In this document: piece by piece, positions 12,019 through 24,227 of the stretch
Layout of the letters: each line of letters opens with the position of its first letter
How positions within the stretch are numbered: the stretch's first letter is position 1
Notes under the pieces: generated by a model
Told to the model about the DNA's origin: nothing
Database searches by the model: none
Seen by the model: the letters and a program-made list of their open reading frames with translations, nothing else
Assembly: GCA_000697665.1 (NCBI GenBank)
Contig: KL197714.1
Span: forward strand, 1,242,497-1,306,496
DNA: 64,000 bases
Direction of reading: 5' to 3'
From: Jaapia argillacea MUCL 33604
Lineage: Eukaryota; Basidiomycota; Agaricomycetes; Jaapiales; Jaapiaceae
Position numbers and translations under genes: made by a program

Positions 12019-13817
12019 ATGGTCAACGTTACCTACGACGCATGTGAGTCTCCTATCCATCCTCTGTCCATTCCCAGTCCACTCATCTTTTTCTGTTCAT
12101 TTTTGCGATTTTTTCTAGCCGGATCCCTTAACTGGTATGATCCCTCGACAGGGCAGACCGTCGTTTACCAGCAGGGTGACATCGCCTGGGTCCTCTGTGG
12201 CACCGCCCTCGTCATGATCATGACACCAGGTGTCGGTTACTTCTATTCAGGTCTCCTGAGGCGGAAGAACGCACTTAATATGATCTACCTGTCTATGATG
12301 ACCCTTGCCATGGTCTCATTCCAATGGTTTTTCTGGGGTTTCTCACTCGCCTTCTCCGACACCGGTTCAGCCTTCATTGGTAATCTCGACTACTTCGGTC
12401 TCAAAGGCGTTCTCGAGAAACCCTCCATCGGCAGTCCCCGCATCCCCTCCATCGCTTTCTGCGTCTACCAGCTCATGTTCGCGGCCATCACACCCATGCT
12501 CGCCCTCGGTGCCTTCGCAGAACGATCCAAACTCGGTCCTTTACTCGTTTTCGTCTTCGTCTGGTCCACCATCGTTTATGATCCCATCGCTTGCTGGACA
12601 TGGAACTCCAACGGGTGGGCGTTCAAGATGGGTGGTTTGGATTTCGCAGGAGGAACTCCCGTCCATATCTCATCCGGTACTGCCGCTTTGGCCATCTCCA
12701 TCTACCTTGGCAAGAGGAGGGGCTATGGTACTGAGAGGTTGGCATATAAGCCCCATAACACCACATACGTGATTTTGGGCACCGTCTTCCTGTGGTTCGG
12801 TTGGTTCGGCTTCAACGGTGGTAGTGCCTTGAGCGCCAACCTGAGGGCCATCCAAGCTTGCATTGTCACCAACTTGGCTGCTTCCGTCGGTGGACTGACC
12901 TGGATGCTCTGGGTAAGCCTGCCATCGTTATAGACACGCTCAGTACTGACTTGCTTGGTGTGCATAGGATTGGCGTCTCGAGCGCAAGTGGTCCGCTGTT
13001 GGTTTCTGCTCCGGTGCCGTCGCTGGTCTCGTTGCCATCACCCCCGGCTCAGGTTTCGTCGGTTCCCGTACGCACCTTGCCCCCTTTACTGTCTGTTCGT
13101 TAGCTCATTGATCTTCCTTTCAGCCGCTGCCGTTTGCTTCGGTGTCATGGCTGGTACCGTCTGCAATTTTGCCACCCAGCTCAAGTTCGTCTTCGGCTAT
13201 GATGATTGCCTGGATGTCAGTCACATTTCCCAACTCTGCTCGCTCTCAGCCGTTCACATCCCTAATGCCGCCTTTTTTCCTCCGCTAGATCTTCGCCTCT
13301 CACGGTATCGGTGGTATGGTCGGCAACATATTAACTGCCTTCTTCGCCCAATCCTCCGTCGCCGAGTTCGACGGTATGACTGCTATTCCCGGAGGTTGGC
13401 TCGACCGCCACTGGGTGCAGCTCGGTTATCAACTCGCTGACTCTACATCTGGTTTCGCTTACTCTTTCGTCATGACCGTAAGCCCCTCCCTCTTCCTACT
13501 CTTAACTCTCCCACTCACATTTCTCCCTTACGTAGACCATCATCCTCTGGATCATGCACTTCATCCCCGGCATGCGTCTGCGCTGCTCTGAAGAGGCCGA
13601 GATCCTCGGTATCGATGATGCCGAGATGGGCGAGTTCGCGTACGACTATGTTGGCATCGAGGCTGAGATTGGTCCTGGTGGACAACCCGAGTACGCTGAA
13701 GACCACGGTCCCAACGCTACTTCAGGTGGACGTGAACCTCGTCATTCCATGACTCAAGTCCGCCCAGCAGCGAGCTCGGATGGTAGCGTCGTGGAGAAGG
13801 AGAGGTCGGCGGTTTGA
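12019..13817 (+). CDS. Ammonium transporter, AMT/MEP/Rh family
   Basis: Plasma-membrane ammonium permease. Six exons (12019-12043, 12119-12912, 12968-13067, 13124-13215, 13289-13477, 13536-13817) total 1482 nt, giving 493 residues in frame. Family hallmarks are GDIAWVLCGTALVMIMTPGVGYFYSGLLRRKNAL, about eleven hydrophobic segments, the family signature region with DFAGGTPVHISSGTAALA (pore-associated), FGWFGFNGGSAL, AITPGSGFVGS/PAA joined across an intron, and FASHGIGGMVGNILTAFFA containing a conserved pore histidine. The tail of about 90 residues is hydrophilic and acidic and begins IMHFIPGMRLR, the conserved start of the Amt cytoplasmic C-terminus. Fungi usually have two to three paralogs; I cannot say whether this is the high-affinity sensor type (Mep2-like). 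The first exon encodes only eight residues. All exon junctions I checked have GT-AG ends. Confidence 0.95.
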
Positions 13818-14886
13818 GCAGGGTTGTTCATCCTAGATGTTCTGAGCTTGAGGGTCGTTTTTGGATGAGAATGATGTGGTGAAAATTGCATAGTTCGTTT
13901 TAAGTTTCCAATTCCATTCGTTATTCTCCCCCTCCACCCACCATCTCTCCTGGTTACCCTCTTGTTGTTGTCTCCATCATCGTCGGTATATAAGTGTTTT
14001 TTTTTTCGAGTAGTTTTTTTTAGTCACATCCGCATTATGCTTTTTTACACGAAGTTTGTTGTTGGTGGACCGTAATCCAGGAGCAATATGTACGACCAAG
14101 GATTCTCAATAGAAGGATCTTTAATGGCAGATACCGCATTGCACCTACAAACCTACCAGGGTGCACATCGGACTTCGGGCCGGCGCATATACTCGGAAAC
14201 AACTGAGAGCTTTGAACGACTCGTCGACTCCTCGAAATTAAAGTTGGTAGTGAGCAATCCTTTCACGATCATGCATATGTAGAACATGCACATACTGCAC
14301 TCAGCCAGTCCATCGTGCCGATGGATGGCTTCGGGACTCTTCCGTCCGGAATCCGAGCAAATACACCGTGGCGAACTGTGGCTCTCATCTCCGGTCCCCG
14401 TACTCAGCGATATCAGAACCGTATTTTTGTTACAACCACGAGCCACCGGTAACCGCCAGGAAAATCTATTCTCTCAGACAATCTCCACTTGTCTCCCCTT
14501 CTTTCCGACCTGGCTTGCGGTTCTGCGAAGTTGGAGCGTTCGATTTCGGAGGCCACGGATCGTGTCTTTCGCATATTCGAATCTCTGGTCTGGTCGGGGG
14601 CCGTCGCCAGTGTTACTGCAGTTGTCAACGCCTGGCAGAGTTATTCCCTAGTTTGTTATCTGTATATCATGGAGGTGCGGAAGATGTACGTTCTCCTTCG
14701 CGCTTCTTGATCTGCTCACCACTCGGGTCCTTGACAGCGCCTGTGTATTTCTGTCCACAATCCGCACCTCTGCACGTTCTGACGATTGCTAAATATACCA
14801 TATAATGCGCTCATTATCTGGGGCACCGATTCTGGGTTGTTCAACCCGATCTCTGGTCCTCTACGCTTGTCGCGCTGATATCGTCA
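13818..14886. other. Intergenic interval between transporter and amine oxidase
   Basis: This is the 3' flank of the ammonium transporter, including a T-rich run near 14000-14030, followed by about 800 bases in which only short overlapping open frames without recognisable motifs occur. It presumably holds the promoter of the amine oxidase. Confidence 0.4.
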
Positions 14887-17800
14887 ATGAAGCGGGTATT
14901 TGGGATACTTACTATCATCATCGGGCTTGTCACTTTGACCTTCGTTGAGGCACGCCCGAAAGCCAAAGGTCCGCGAAGGTGGCGCCCAGAAACCCGGCGC
15001 CCGCATAGCAAGCGTACCTATGAGGTTCCTGGAGCCCCAGCTGTGACGGCACCCTATCCTAATATCTGGAGCGCGTTATCAAACGATGAAGCTGCAAGCG
15101 TCATCCAATTCTTGCATTGTCAACCCGAGTTGAATTTGACGGCCGCGGCGAACGCCACCAGGTCAGTGCTCTCCACTCTTTGATCGGTGCTCGAGAGCTA
15201 AGCTCTGGACAGTTGGGACAATCAAATCACCGTTGTTGATACTTTGACGCCCAACAAGACTGATGTATTGCCTTTTCTCACTGGGGAGGGACCGGAGCCG
15301 GAGAGATGGGCAAAGGCTGTTTTGATGTTTGGTGCTACAGATGAACCTTATATCCAAGACTTTGCAGTTGGACCGTTACCGGTCTCTGAACAGACAACTT
15401 ATTCGCCTTTGAACTATGCCAGTACGAAGGGGATTGCGATGCAGAGGGACTATGATGCTGATCAGGATCTCACTTATGAGCTAATGGTACGTTTCTCGCG
15501 TTCGTTACTGCGTTTAATGGCGGCTAACCATTCACAGACCAATATCAGCACTTCGATATCTGATATCCTCCTTGACTTATTGAATGGCGTTCGTATGAAT
15601 TTGTCCCTTCGACTCCGATGCCGACTGATAATTCATCTCGTGACAGACCGCGTATGGCTATGACAATGACACGTTGAGTAAGGACGTTGCTCCGTACCGT
15701 GTCTGCATACACTTACCGTAGGGTGAACGATAGCTATCTGGGGCATCGATCCTATTTGGCACGAAGATGGACGAATTGTGCAGTGGGTTCAATACTGGGC
15801 CATCCCTCAAACGATTTTCGATGGCGAAACGCTGCTACCTGAGGGACTGTACTTCAAAATTGGTGGGTACTGACTGACGATATCGCGCCTACTCCGCTCA
15901 TCCACAAATCCAGATACGACGGGCCGTGACCCAAGCGGATGGGGTCTGATCGGATGGCTCTACAATGGTGTCTACTGTATGTTCAAAGCGAGGTGCTCAC
16001 TACCTTGTGAAAGCTAATCCCGGTAATTCTCAGACAACTCTACCGAAGCCTTCCGAGCTGCGTGGTCGTCTCCCGGATTCGAAAAGTTGTTGCCCAATGT
16101 CGAAGGTTCCTGGATTAGCACCGATTTCACCGGAGAAGCTCTTCCATACGAAGAACAGCCCCCTCCGATGCTCATTCAGCCTGATGGTCAACCGAGGTTC
16201 GCCGTCGATACCGGAGCACAGTACATCGAGTGGAGTCAGCTCCGTCCACTTCATCCAGCTTGAGTCCATCCTGACATTGTCTTATCCAGTGGACTTTTCA
16301 TTCTACATCTCGTTCAACCGGGACACTGGTATGAGATTGTATAATGTGGAGTATAAAGGCGACCGAATCTTGTATGAGATTGGTTTGGAGGAGGCTATTG
16401 CCCATTATGCAGGTGGGTCGATTTCATTCACTGACCCTTCTGTGCTAAATCGGTTTTGTTACTATAGGAAACGATCCTGTTCAATCTGGAACCGCATATC
16501 TTGACAGTGTAAGTCCCATTTACCTATCTTGAGCATCTCGACCAATACGATTGGCGATCTGGCCATAGTTCTACGGCTTTGGTCCATATGCGTTTGAACT
16601 TCTTCCTGGATACGATTGCCCCGTCTACGCTACATTCTTGAACTCAACGTTCCACGTAACGGAACTCTCGAAGACGCACCCTGGCTCGTAAGCTGGAATT
16701 ACCAAACGTCACCACAGGGCTACCATTGACGTCTCCTGGCAGAATCTGTGTATTCGAAGCTGACATGACCTATCTGTAAGTGAGACGTCTTTTATACGAC
16801 ATTAGGTCTTAACATCCGCCTTATTCACCGATGATATAGAATTCAACGCCATTCCAATATGAATTACCTCTCCACCACGAAGAATATCGCCCTCATCGTT
16901 CGATCAGTGTCCACCGTGGGCAATTACGATTACAATGTATGTCTCGGGCCTGAGTCTAAATTTTCCCCTCTTACACCATACCTCAGTTCGACTATACATT
17001 CTATCTTGATGGCAGCGTCGAGGTACGTAGTCATACTTTGGCAGACAAGAATGTATACATATCATCAGTTCCAGGTTACCGTACGCGCTTCGGGTTATAT
17101 TCAATCCGCGTACTATGCTCAGAATGAAGGATATGGTCCGTGCTCGTTCCTGATCATTGACCTTCTCTTTTATGATGGATACCGCTTCAGGCTACAGGAT
17201 TCACGACAGCCTAAGTGGCTCTATGCACGATCATTGCCTCAACTTCAAAGCGGATATAGACATCTTAGGCACTGCGAACTCCTTTGCTCAGCACGCGATT
17301 GTACCTGTTGATGTCAAGTATCCTTGGTCAAACACTACTCGGTCCACAATGCAGCTGCAGCGATCTTATCTGGCCAGCGAGGATGAAAGCAAACTGGTGA
17401 GGTTGTTCCCAATTACCCTGGTCCACCTGACCTCATACGCCACAAAGATGTGGCCAGACAACAACCAAGTATTCTACATCGTCGAGAATCAGAACGCGAC
17501 GAACAAGTATGGGGAGCCCAGAGGTTACCGTATTATGCCTTGTAGGTTCATCAGTTTGCTGCCTGCGTAGTTCCCGTTCTCACCGTATATCTCCCACCAG
17601 CATCTGGAGGAGGAATGCGCTTGACTATCCAGAACAGCTCGAATCTCATCAATTCGCAAAACTTCGCCACACATCAGCTCTACGTCACCAAGCAGAAGGA
17701 CACTGAGGTGAGCACTGTCGCAATTAGGCCGCATGGAATTTACTGATGACAAAGTCAGCCCCGTGCCGCACACGCTAACAACGATTACGATGTCGCCAAC

Positions 17801-18576
17801 CCGTGAGTTTTGGTTCAGTAGAGAGACGATCTCTGACCGCGGATCCCAGAATTGTAGACTTCAATGCCTTTTTCAATGGGGAGTCTTTGGAGCAAGAAGA
17901 TCTGTGAGTCTCTTCGCCCATATATGCTGAAGTCACCTGGGACTGAAGCTACTGTAGCGTCCTGTACGTCTTTCCGTTCCCACGCAAACCATCCGAAGTC
18001 GACTTTATCCATTGATTTCATTAGGTGGTTCAATCTTGGCATGCACCACGTCCCCCACACCGGGGATCTCCCCAATGTAAGCCAGTCGTCTCGTGATAAA
18101 TGTAGTTTGTCGGAATAATTCGACATTAGACTGTCTTCACGACCGCGCAATCTAGCGTCGTCATCACGCCTCACAACTATCTCGAGATGGACCCTTCACG
18201 ACAGAGCAGACAGCAGGTCCGAGTTGATTACTCAAACACGGACGGTGTAACGGATGTGGAAACTTTTGGTGCTGAATTCCCTGAAGGGACCTTTGATTTG
18301 GTCGGTGACATCATCTGGCCCTCCCGCAGATCACTGACGAGGGGCTTGCTGTCACAGAGCTCGCAACAGCCTGATTTCTACGCATATGAAGGTGATATCG
18401 CCGTTCGCAAGTTCCCTTACGACCGTGAGTCATCCATGATCTCTACAATATCACTGCTGACTGTCCCCTCCGTCTTTAGCCACACACCCCTTCAACGACA
18501 GTAAGCTTTTATTTGCATCAACTCGAGTAGCAAGCATCGTCCTGACATATCCTCACCAGCTGAGTCCATCGTTTAA
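14887..18576 (+). CDS. Copper amine oxidase (TPQ-dependent), intron-rich
   Basis: Oxidises primary amines to aldehydes, releasing ammonia and hydrogen peroxide. The ATG at 14887 gives a hydrophobic segment (ILTIIIGLVTLTFVEA) after MKRVFG, a signal peptide or signal anchor, so the enzyme is likely extracellular or membrane-tethered. N-terminal domains show WSALSNDEAASVIQFL and a later AVLMFGATDEPYIQDFAVGPLP. The catalytic domain shows FNRDTGMRLYNVEYKGDRI, then YLDS/FYGFG with the likely catalytic Asp split by an intron near 16505. The TPQ motif is T-V-G-N-Y-D-Y, with the modified Tyr codon at 16925-16927. The copper ligands are H-D-H (codons at 17226-17234) and the C-terminal HHVPHTGDLPN at about 18035-18066. 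The ending chosen, at 18576, assumes an intron at about 18499-18558. Without it the frame would stop about 90 bases later. There are well over ten short introns; the exon edges are approximate. Confidence 0.88.
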
Positions 18577-18868
18577 GAACACAGACGAGCCAATCGGCTG
18601 TCGGAGGAGCAGAGTACCATACCGTCGACAAGAACAAATGTATGGAACTGATTTCAAACTGACTTAGATCTTGAGTCAAGTTACAACAGGAGTCGACGGG
18701 CACAGCAACACATCAAAGTGTGATCGCCGAGATAACAGAGGTGACAGTAGAATCAGCCAATGAGTTCAGGACCATACACTTCCTCCGCCGTGACAAGAGG
18801 ACCACGTCGAAGTGTTGACTCATCTAGTGGCAGAATGAATTTGAGGTAGCAGATTAGAAAGAGAGTTA

Positions 18869-20100
18869 TTACATACGGATCCACACAGACACAAGCTGCG
18901 ACAATCTGAAGAGATCCCGTTCTCGAACCCCCTTGCAACGGTTGAGAACGACTTTCGACATCGTCGCCTCTCTCCGACGAACGAACTGCAAAGGGCCTTG
19001 CCGGTTATACCACGCACGTCGTGGAACTCCAGTTGCTTAAGCAAGGACCAATTGGGTTTCTGATTTCCTGTGGTCAAAATATCATCGGTGACGTTGCATT
19101 TGTCGAACACCAGGATCATGTCTATTCGGGGAAAATCTTGAAATAGAACCTGGAAAGAGGATGGGAGCCACGATATGCCAACTAGAGCAACTTTCTGTAG
19201 TCGATGGCATCGCTTAGCGAGTATGGAGAATATATCATCTTCAAAGGGGTGAGACTCTTCAACATTGCTACCATCGAGTCTGATGGAGCGAAGGGCAGGA
19301 GCATCGATGCACACCAATATATCTGCTCCAATGCTCGGAGTGGTGATATCGATGGAGCGAAGGCGGGGGAGGAATATGAGGGGCTGAGGTGTTGGTCGGA
19401 ATTCCCAGACCGGTTTACCATGATTGTAATGAAAGTGTTCCAGGAGAGGACAGTTTCGCAGTATATCCAGCATGGTCTTTCCACCGTAGTTCGGTACGTT
19501 GCTCTCGCCTATGAGACACCGTCGGTCCGCCGAAAAGCGAAGGGTGGTGAGGGTGGTGAGGATGTGAGATTTGGGTGAGGGGAAAATGTGAGGGGGGGAA
19601 GGTGACCTCTGCTAGGCGAGGACAAAGTTGGAACGCGGCTGGAGACAACATGGCACACTCCCCCTTGGTTGAGGAATGTGGTACCACCAAGACCGATTTC
19701 TCAATCGAAGGAGCCGGCGTAGTCAAGAAAAACTCACAGATCGCCGTTAATTGGCGTTCATCGTTGTGTACTATGTCCAGAGACTTCATCCTACCGATGT
19801 GGCGCTTCAGCAGGAAGATAGTGGGTCGCACCTCCCAGGAGAACATATCAAGCGTTGGGTTGGCGATACGAACGGTGAGGGAAGGTCTCGAGAGCGGAAG
19901 AGACGTTTGTCGAGGCGGGGGATGTTCCTGAAGTCCTCCAGCCAGGCGAGTGAGATATTGGTCTAAAGTTGAGGGTTCTTCTCTATCATATCGCGCCACA
20001 TACGACATACGATCATCAGGTCTGTCATATGAACGTCGCCAAACCCCTGATAATGGAGGAATACCTCATTCAAAAGTTCAACGGGGAGGATAAGATATGT
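18869..20100 (-). pseudogene. Decayed F-box/leucine-rich protein gene
   Basis: Translated piecewise, the minus strand gives a typical agaricomycete F-box protein. It starts with the box LPVELLNEVFLHYQ and MIVCRMWRDMIEKNPQL (about 20085-19966), followed by WLEDFRN, LTVRIANPTLDMFSWEV, a leucine-rich middle, MLDILRNCPLLEHF, and an end reading VVLNRCKGVRERDLFRLSQ to a stop at 18869. The frame is broken at least four times. A TAG at 19963-19965 stands where these proteins usually have Trp after the proline of the box. Frameshifts are needed near 19880-19886, 19561-19575 and 18987-18996. None of these spots offers a good intron that would keep the conserved residues. The 5' start was not located, and the upper limit given is approximate. 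Sequencing error cannot be excluded, but four lesions in one gene favour true decay. Confidence 0.75.
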
Positions 20101-21355
20101 TCGGTGGTTGGGGGAACTTGAAGTGAACGTGCGGGTCCGGCCCTTGGAGGGTGCGTGTATAATCCGACCAAGACCGCTGAGGGATGCTGGGGCAATAAGC
20201 CTCGTTGCGCGAGTGGTGCGTAAAGGTGGTAGATGTCAAGTTGAGGAGCCCATTTATAGGGACTCATATCAGTGCTTTTGAAGCACAGGCGTGGCACTTG
20301 ATTTTTCCTCGAGGGAGGGCTATCAAAAGTGTATAGAAATTCACCTTATTGGCACATCACCACGGCGACGCACGATTATGATATTCACCTTTCTGGATCC
20401 CCTGTTTACGGCTGTTCGGTTGGAGAAATACCTGCCACACCGGTTCATGCCCGTAGCTAAGGGGGCTTGACCCCTTGAGCCCAAGAAGGTCCACAGACAG
20501 AAGGTGGCTTTATCCTTGATCTGTCAGAAAGCTTTCTTCAGGAAGTGAAGGACGGTGCGTGCCTCCCCGTGGTACTTGTATAATATTGAGAGAGGGATTC
20601 CAAGTGTGTCAGAAGGAAACGAAACAAGGGCAGCTGTAACCAAACCACAAGCCAAACCGTACGGCATCGTCTCTACCCGAAGACAATTGCACACAAGCTG
20701 CGGTGTCCACCATGCACATACTTGGCCCAAGCAAAGCCCATGGAAATAGGGACGAACAATATTGCATTGTTCAGGTGGATTATGGCTCCTAGAATAGGAG
20801 GCAGCTTGGTTGACGCCAAGCACAATGTCGAGCAAGGTGTCACAGGTTGTCACCGAAGCGCCACGCGAGCAGTCCCAGAACGGACTGGACGCCACAGCTC
20901 TGGGTCAGATGTCCTCCTCATCATCACCTGCTCAATTCAAAGAACTCTGGATTTCCTTCCGCTCCTGCCTTTCTCATCGCATGCCAGACTTTGGGCCCAA
21001 CAAAACGACGATGATTGCGCCATTTTGGCTATATAATAGCTACAGAACTGCAGCCAGATAACTACGTACATGGATATGTTTCTGCAGGGATGCTCACCGA
21101 CCAGAATCCCCATCTCCACACGAAGTACCTTTTCGATCAGGCCATACTTCCCCCCAAAAGGAATGTGAATATGAAGGTCCGCATTACGTCCTCTCTCGAT
21201 CCTTATATAAACCCTTACGAGCGCCCAGACTAGTCTCTTCCTCAACCCAACCTCCCTCCTTCTCATACCTACAGCTACCAAACTGTAGCCTGCTAGCACC
21301 TCCCCCGTATCCATCCTTACCTCCTAGAACCACCCCTCCTCCCTTTCGAGTAGAT
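20101..21355. other. Intergenic interval upstream of the small Cys-rich gene
   Basis: No supported gene. A minus-strand open frame at 20524-20895 encodes hydrophobic stretches, and an adjacent frame is also hydrophobic. It resembles a fragment of a membrane protein in two frames, but I cannot name a family. The right end holds the promoter of the next gene, including a TATA element. Confidence 0.35.
21204..21211 (+). promoter_or_regulatory. TATA box of the small Cys-rich gene
   Basis: A strong TATATAAA-type element lies about 150 bases before the ATG at 21356, and a pyrimidine-rich stretch follows, as is common at fungal transcription starts. The assignment rests on position and sequence only. 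Confidence 0.5.
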
Positions 21356-21823
21356 ATGGCCACCACCATCGACATCAACGACGCCTGGTTCTGCGAACAC
21401 CACAAGGAAGTCGTGAGTAACGTCGTGTGCGCTCAATCTCCTGATCGAATCTGACTTCGATGGCGATTGTTACACAGTGTACTGAGTGCGACTATGATGG
21501 ACGGGCCGACAACGATGCTGCTTTTGGTGTAAGCCCCTTTAGTCCCTTATCTCATCGTTGTATCATCAACTCAGAACACGATCTACAGTTCGATCCCGCT
21601 GACCGTGAGCCTATGGAAGCTCCTCCTACCACCGTGAACAAGGATGGGTTGCATCAATGCAAGAAGCATGGATCCACTGGTACGTTGTCATCCGTCGGCT
21701 GCCCTTGGCGTGGGTCTTGACTTTGTGCCTCGCTCTGGTGTAGATTGCAAACTATGCTTTGGCTGGAAGAAGCAGATAACGAGGGGTAGAGCTGCGGCCA
21801 AGAAGGCTGCGAAGAAAGCATAA
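21356..21823 (+). CDS. Small Cys/His-rich protein (92 residues), putative zinc binder
   Basis: Four exons (21356-21412, 21478-21528, 21589-21679, 21744-21823) join in frame to 279 nt. The protein starts MATTIDINDAWFCEHHKEV and has C-E-H-H, C-x-x-C (CTEC), C-K-K-H and C-K-L-C (DCKLCFGWKK) groups. It ends in a lysine/alanine-rich tail, RGRAAAKKAAKKA. Paired Cys and His residues at both ends suggest one or two zinc sites, and the basic tail could bind nucleic acid. I do not recognise a named family. The clean splice pattern, strong TATA box and regular spacing argue that it is a real gene despite its size. Confidence 0.75.
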
Positions 21824-22415
21824 CCTTCCAAGTGTCTCCCTTCGCTGGTGGGCATTGCTGTCGACGTCGTGTACGTCGTTGGAATTATGTTGTATAATAA
21901 CTTGAAATTGTTGTAAACTTGTTGTGATATCACTGTGATACTCGAGCGACGGCAGCGACGACGCGATGTGATTATCATCCTCGTTCCGCTGTGAAAAAAT
22001 ATACCTATGCGAGCTGAAGACAGTGAGTACTACTCTGAGACATCGGGAAGGAACAAGCACGGCATGGGCAGTCTGGCAATTATTACGGCGGCACGAAGGG
22101 ATTTCCGGTGTTCATGGACCCATATTTCCTTCAATTCGATGGTTGTGGTAACACCAAGCCTATGTCGGGAGCGAGTCAGACCTAAAGATACTCGATGGGT
22201 CGGAGTACTTATTCAAATGAGGAAAGGTGACTTTGTATGGCGGCGGTATATCCTCATTAGGAAAGCGGCGGGACCAAGACTTGCAGCACGTTGCGTTTGT
22301 TCCTTCATCCACACTGAACCCAAATCCTGTTCGCAACCGCTGGTAATCTCCGACATGACTGGTAAGACTCACATATAAACCATTTCTTCGCCAAGATGGC
22401 CACCAACTGCGAGCT

Positions 22416-23793
22416 ATGCCTTCCTCCGCCTCCCCCAATCAACTTAACATCCTGAAGCAGGCCATCGGATCTAGGCCGCCTTACTGTAGCGGCACTCTTG
22501 GAGTTCCCTCTGAAAGTCTGCTCCTCTTTATCAGCAACGAAACGATATCTGGGTATGAATTTCCTCGGGAATTCAGGGCTGGCAGATTCAGAGACCTAAC
22601 CCATCCCTAATTCTTCAGCTCGATTGACTTGGCGAACGCGTCCGAAGCTCAACGTTTCAACTGCGAGAACTTGCAGAAGCTTGCGATCCAGCCACGTTTG
22701 GTATGAACCAGCAGGACGTGTATGACGAATCTTACCGGAAAGCTGGAAAGCTTGACCTTCGCCACTTTGCAACTCACTTCAACCCAGACACTGCTGGGTT
22801 AGCAGAAGTCATCCGGGAGAATTTGTTGGAAGGGAAAGACGATAACAGGCCCATCGGTTTGGAGTTGTATAAGCTGAACGTCTATGGTGAGGGCGACGCT
22901 ATCAACATCTTTTCCCCTTTGATTGTTGATCGCACGTCTATTATTCAGGTCCGGGATCCTTCTTCAAGGCTCATAAAGACACACCTCGAGCCCCGAATAT
23001 GTTCGGGTCACTTGTGGTCGTGTTCCCCGCTAAACATGAAGGAGGCGCTCTAGTCCTCCGTCACCAGAACAGTGATTGGACTTTCGACGCTGCAAAGGAG
23101 CTGTCAAACACACAGCAGCCACAGGTTGCGTACATCGCGTTTTACAGCAATGTTGAACACGAAGTCATGGAGGTCCAATCGGGATATCGAATTTCCCTCA
23201 CGTACAACCTCTACTTCACCAAGAGCCGCCCACAAAACACCCCAGCTCTTCCTCAAACTCAGAGCAGGTTCCTTCGCGCCCTCAGAAGTGTTCTCGATGA
23301 TAGAACTTTTCTGCCCTATGGCGGCACTCTGGGTTTTGGACTTCGACACCAGTACCCCCTTCCTGAAGAAGGGGATTTGACGCCTTTGGAAAGCTGTCTC
23401 AAAGGTAGCGACGCTGTGGTAATGGAAGTTTGCAGATATCTCGGCCTAGATGTGTCCCTCCGCGCCATCTACGACGACGACGAACAATCGGTTATGATGA
23501 ACCACCTTCCTGCCGCGTCCAAGATGTCGGTGGGTGAAGGCCGGAGCATCGTGGATGCAATGTGTGAAGACCTAGGTGGAGTACTTGTTGACGGCGATGA
23601 CGACGACGACGACGACGATGACGAGATGGATGAAGACGAGTCGTCGGTTGTTTGGGTCACTCAATCGTCGGCTCAAAACCGTGATAAGCGGCCTTACATT
23701 TATTATGGGAATGAGTCCAGTCTTAGTTTTATTTATGGGGAGGTCTATTTGATAGCTCGAGTCCGTCCTTTCAACCGGCGAGCAGTAGCTTAG
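22416..23793 (+). CDS. 2-oxoglutarate/Fe(II) dioxygenase-like protein with a frame disruption
   Basis: The core reads SFFKAHKDTPRAPNMFGSLVVVFP with the HxD iron ligands, GGALVLRHQ, and then NVEHEVMEVQSGYRISLTYNLY, where the second histidine and the arginine fit the distal iron and 2-oxoglutarate sites. The substrate is unknown. Exon 1 (22416-22552) encodes LKQAIGSRPPYCSGTLGVPSE. Exon 2 runs to 22886; exon 3 is 22949-23793. If exon 2 begins at the obvious acceptor (22619), the frame reads IDLANASEAQ and then breaks near 22650-22665, while the other frame continues LRELAEACDPATFGMNQQDVYDESYRKAGKLD. A weaker acceptor at 22647/22648 would restore a 406-residue frame at the cost of ten residues. 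A nine-aspartate run lies at 23596-23622. This is either a frameshifted allele or a shifted splice site. Confidence 0.75.
23596..23622 (+). repeat. GAC/GAT trinucleotide run coding nine aspartates
   Basis: Nine consecutive GAY codons lie within an acidic loop near the C-terminus of the dioxygenase-like protein, followed by further Asp/Glu residues. Such runs are prone to length change by slippage. The run sits outside the catalytic motifs. Confidence 0.85.
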
Positions 23794-24227
23794 GATATGT
23801 TTGATGTCTGCAATAGACGGTGGTCATCTATATTTCCATGTATTACGATGGTCGTTAAGGATGTTTGTTTGGATTCCAGTGTAAAGGCTCCCGTTCTCCG
23901 ATTGTTCCAGTTGGGGCTAATCGCTATCGACGAATTGCGGGTATGACCTCCTTGCGCATGCATAGTTGGCAGATCCAAAGTCACGTTGAGATCAGCAGTT
24001 TTCTCCCGTCCATGTGTAAAGTCAATTCTACGCACCGTCGATGACTTGAGCTTCAATTTTGGCCATGAGCACTCAGCATTGACTCGGTAAACTCGATGAT
24101 GGTATGGTGAAGGCCAAGTGGAGGCGCGGGAACGTATGCCTCAGCACGTGGCGATCCGTTCGGCACCGCGTACTGAATTTCTGTCCAGCTCGCTGTGACT
24201 GAGTCCACCAAGTTTCAAACACCCACC

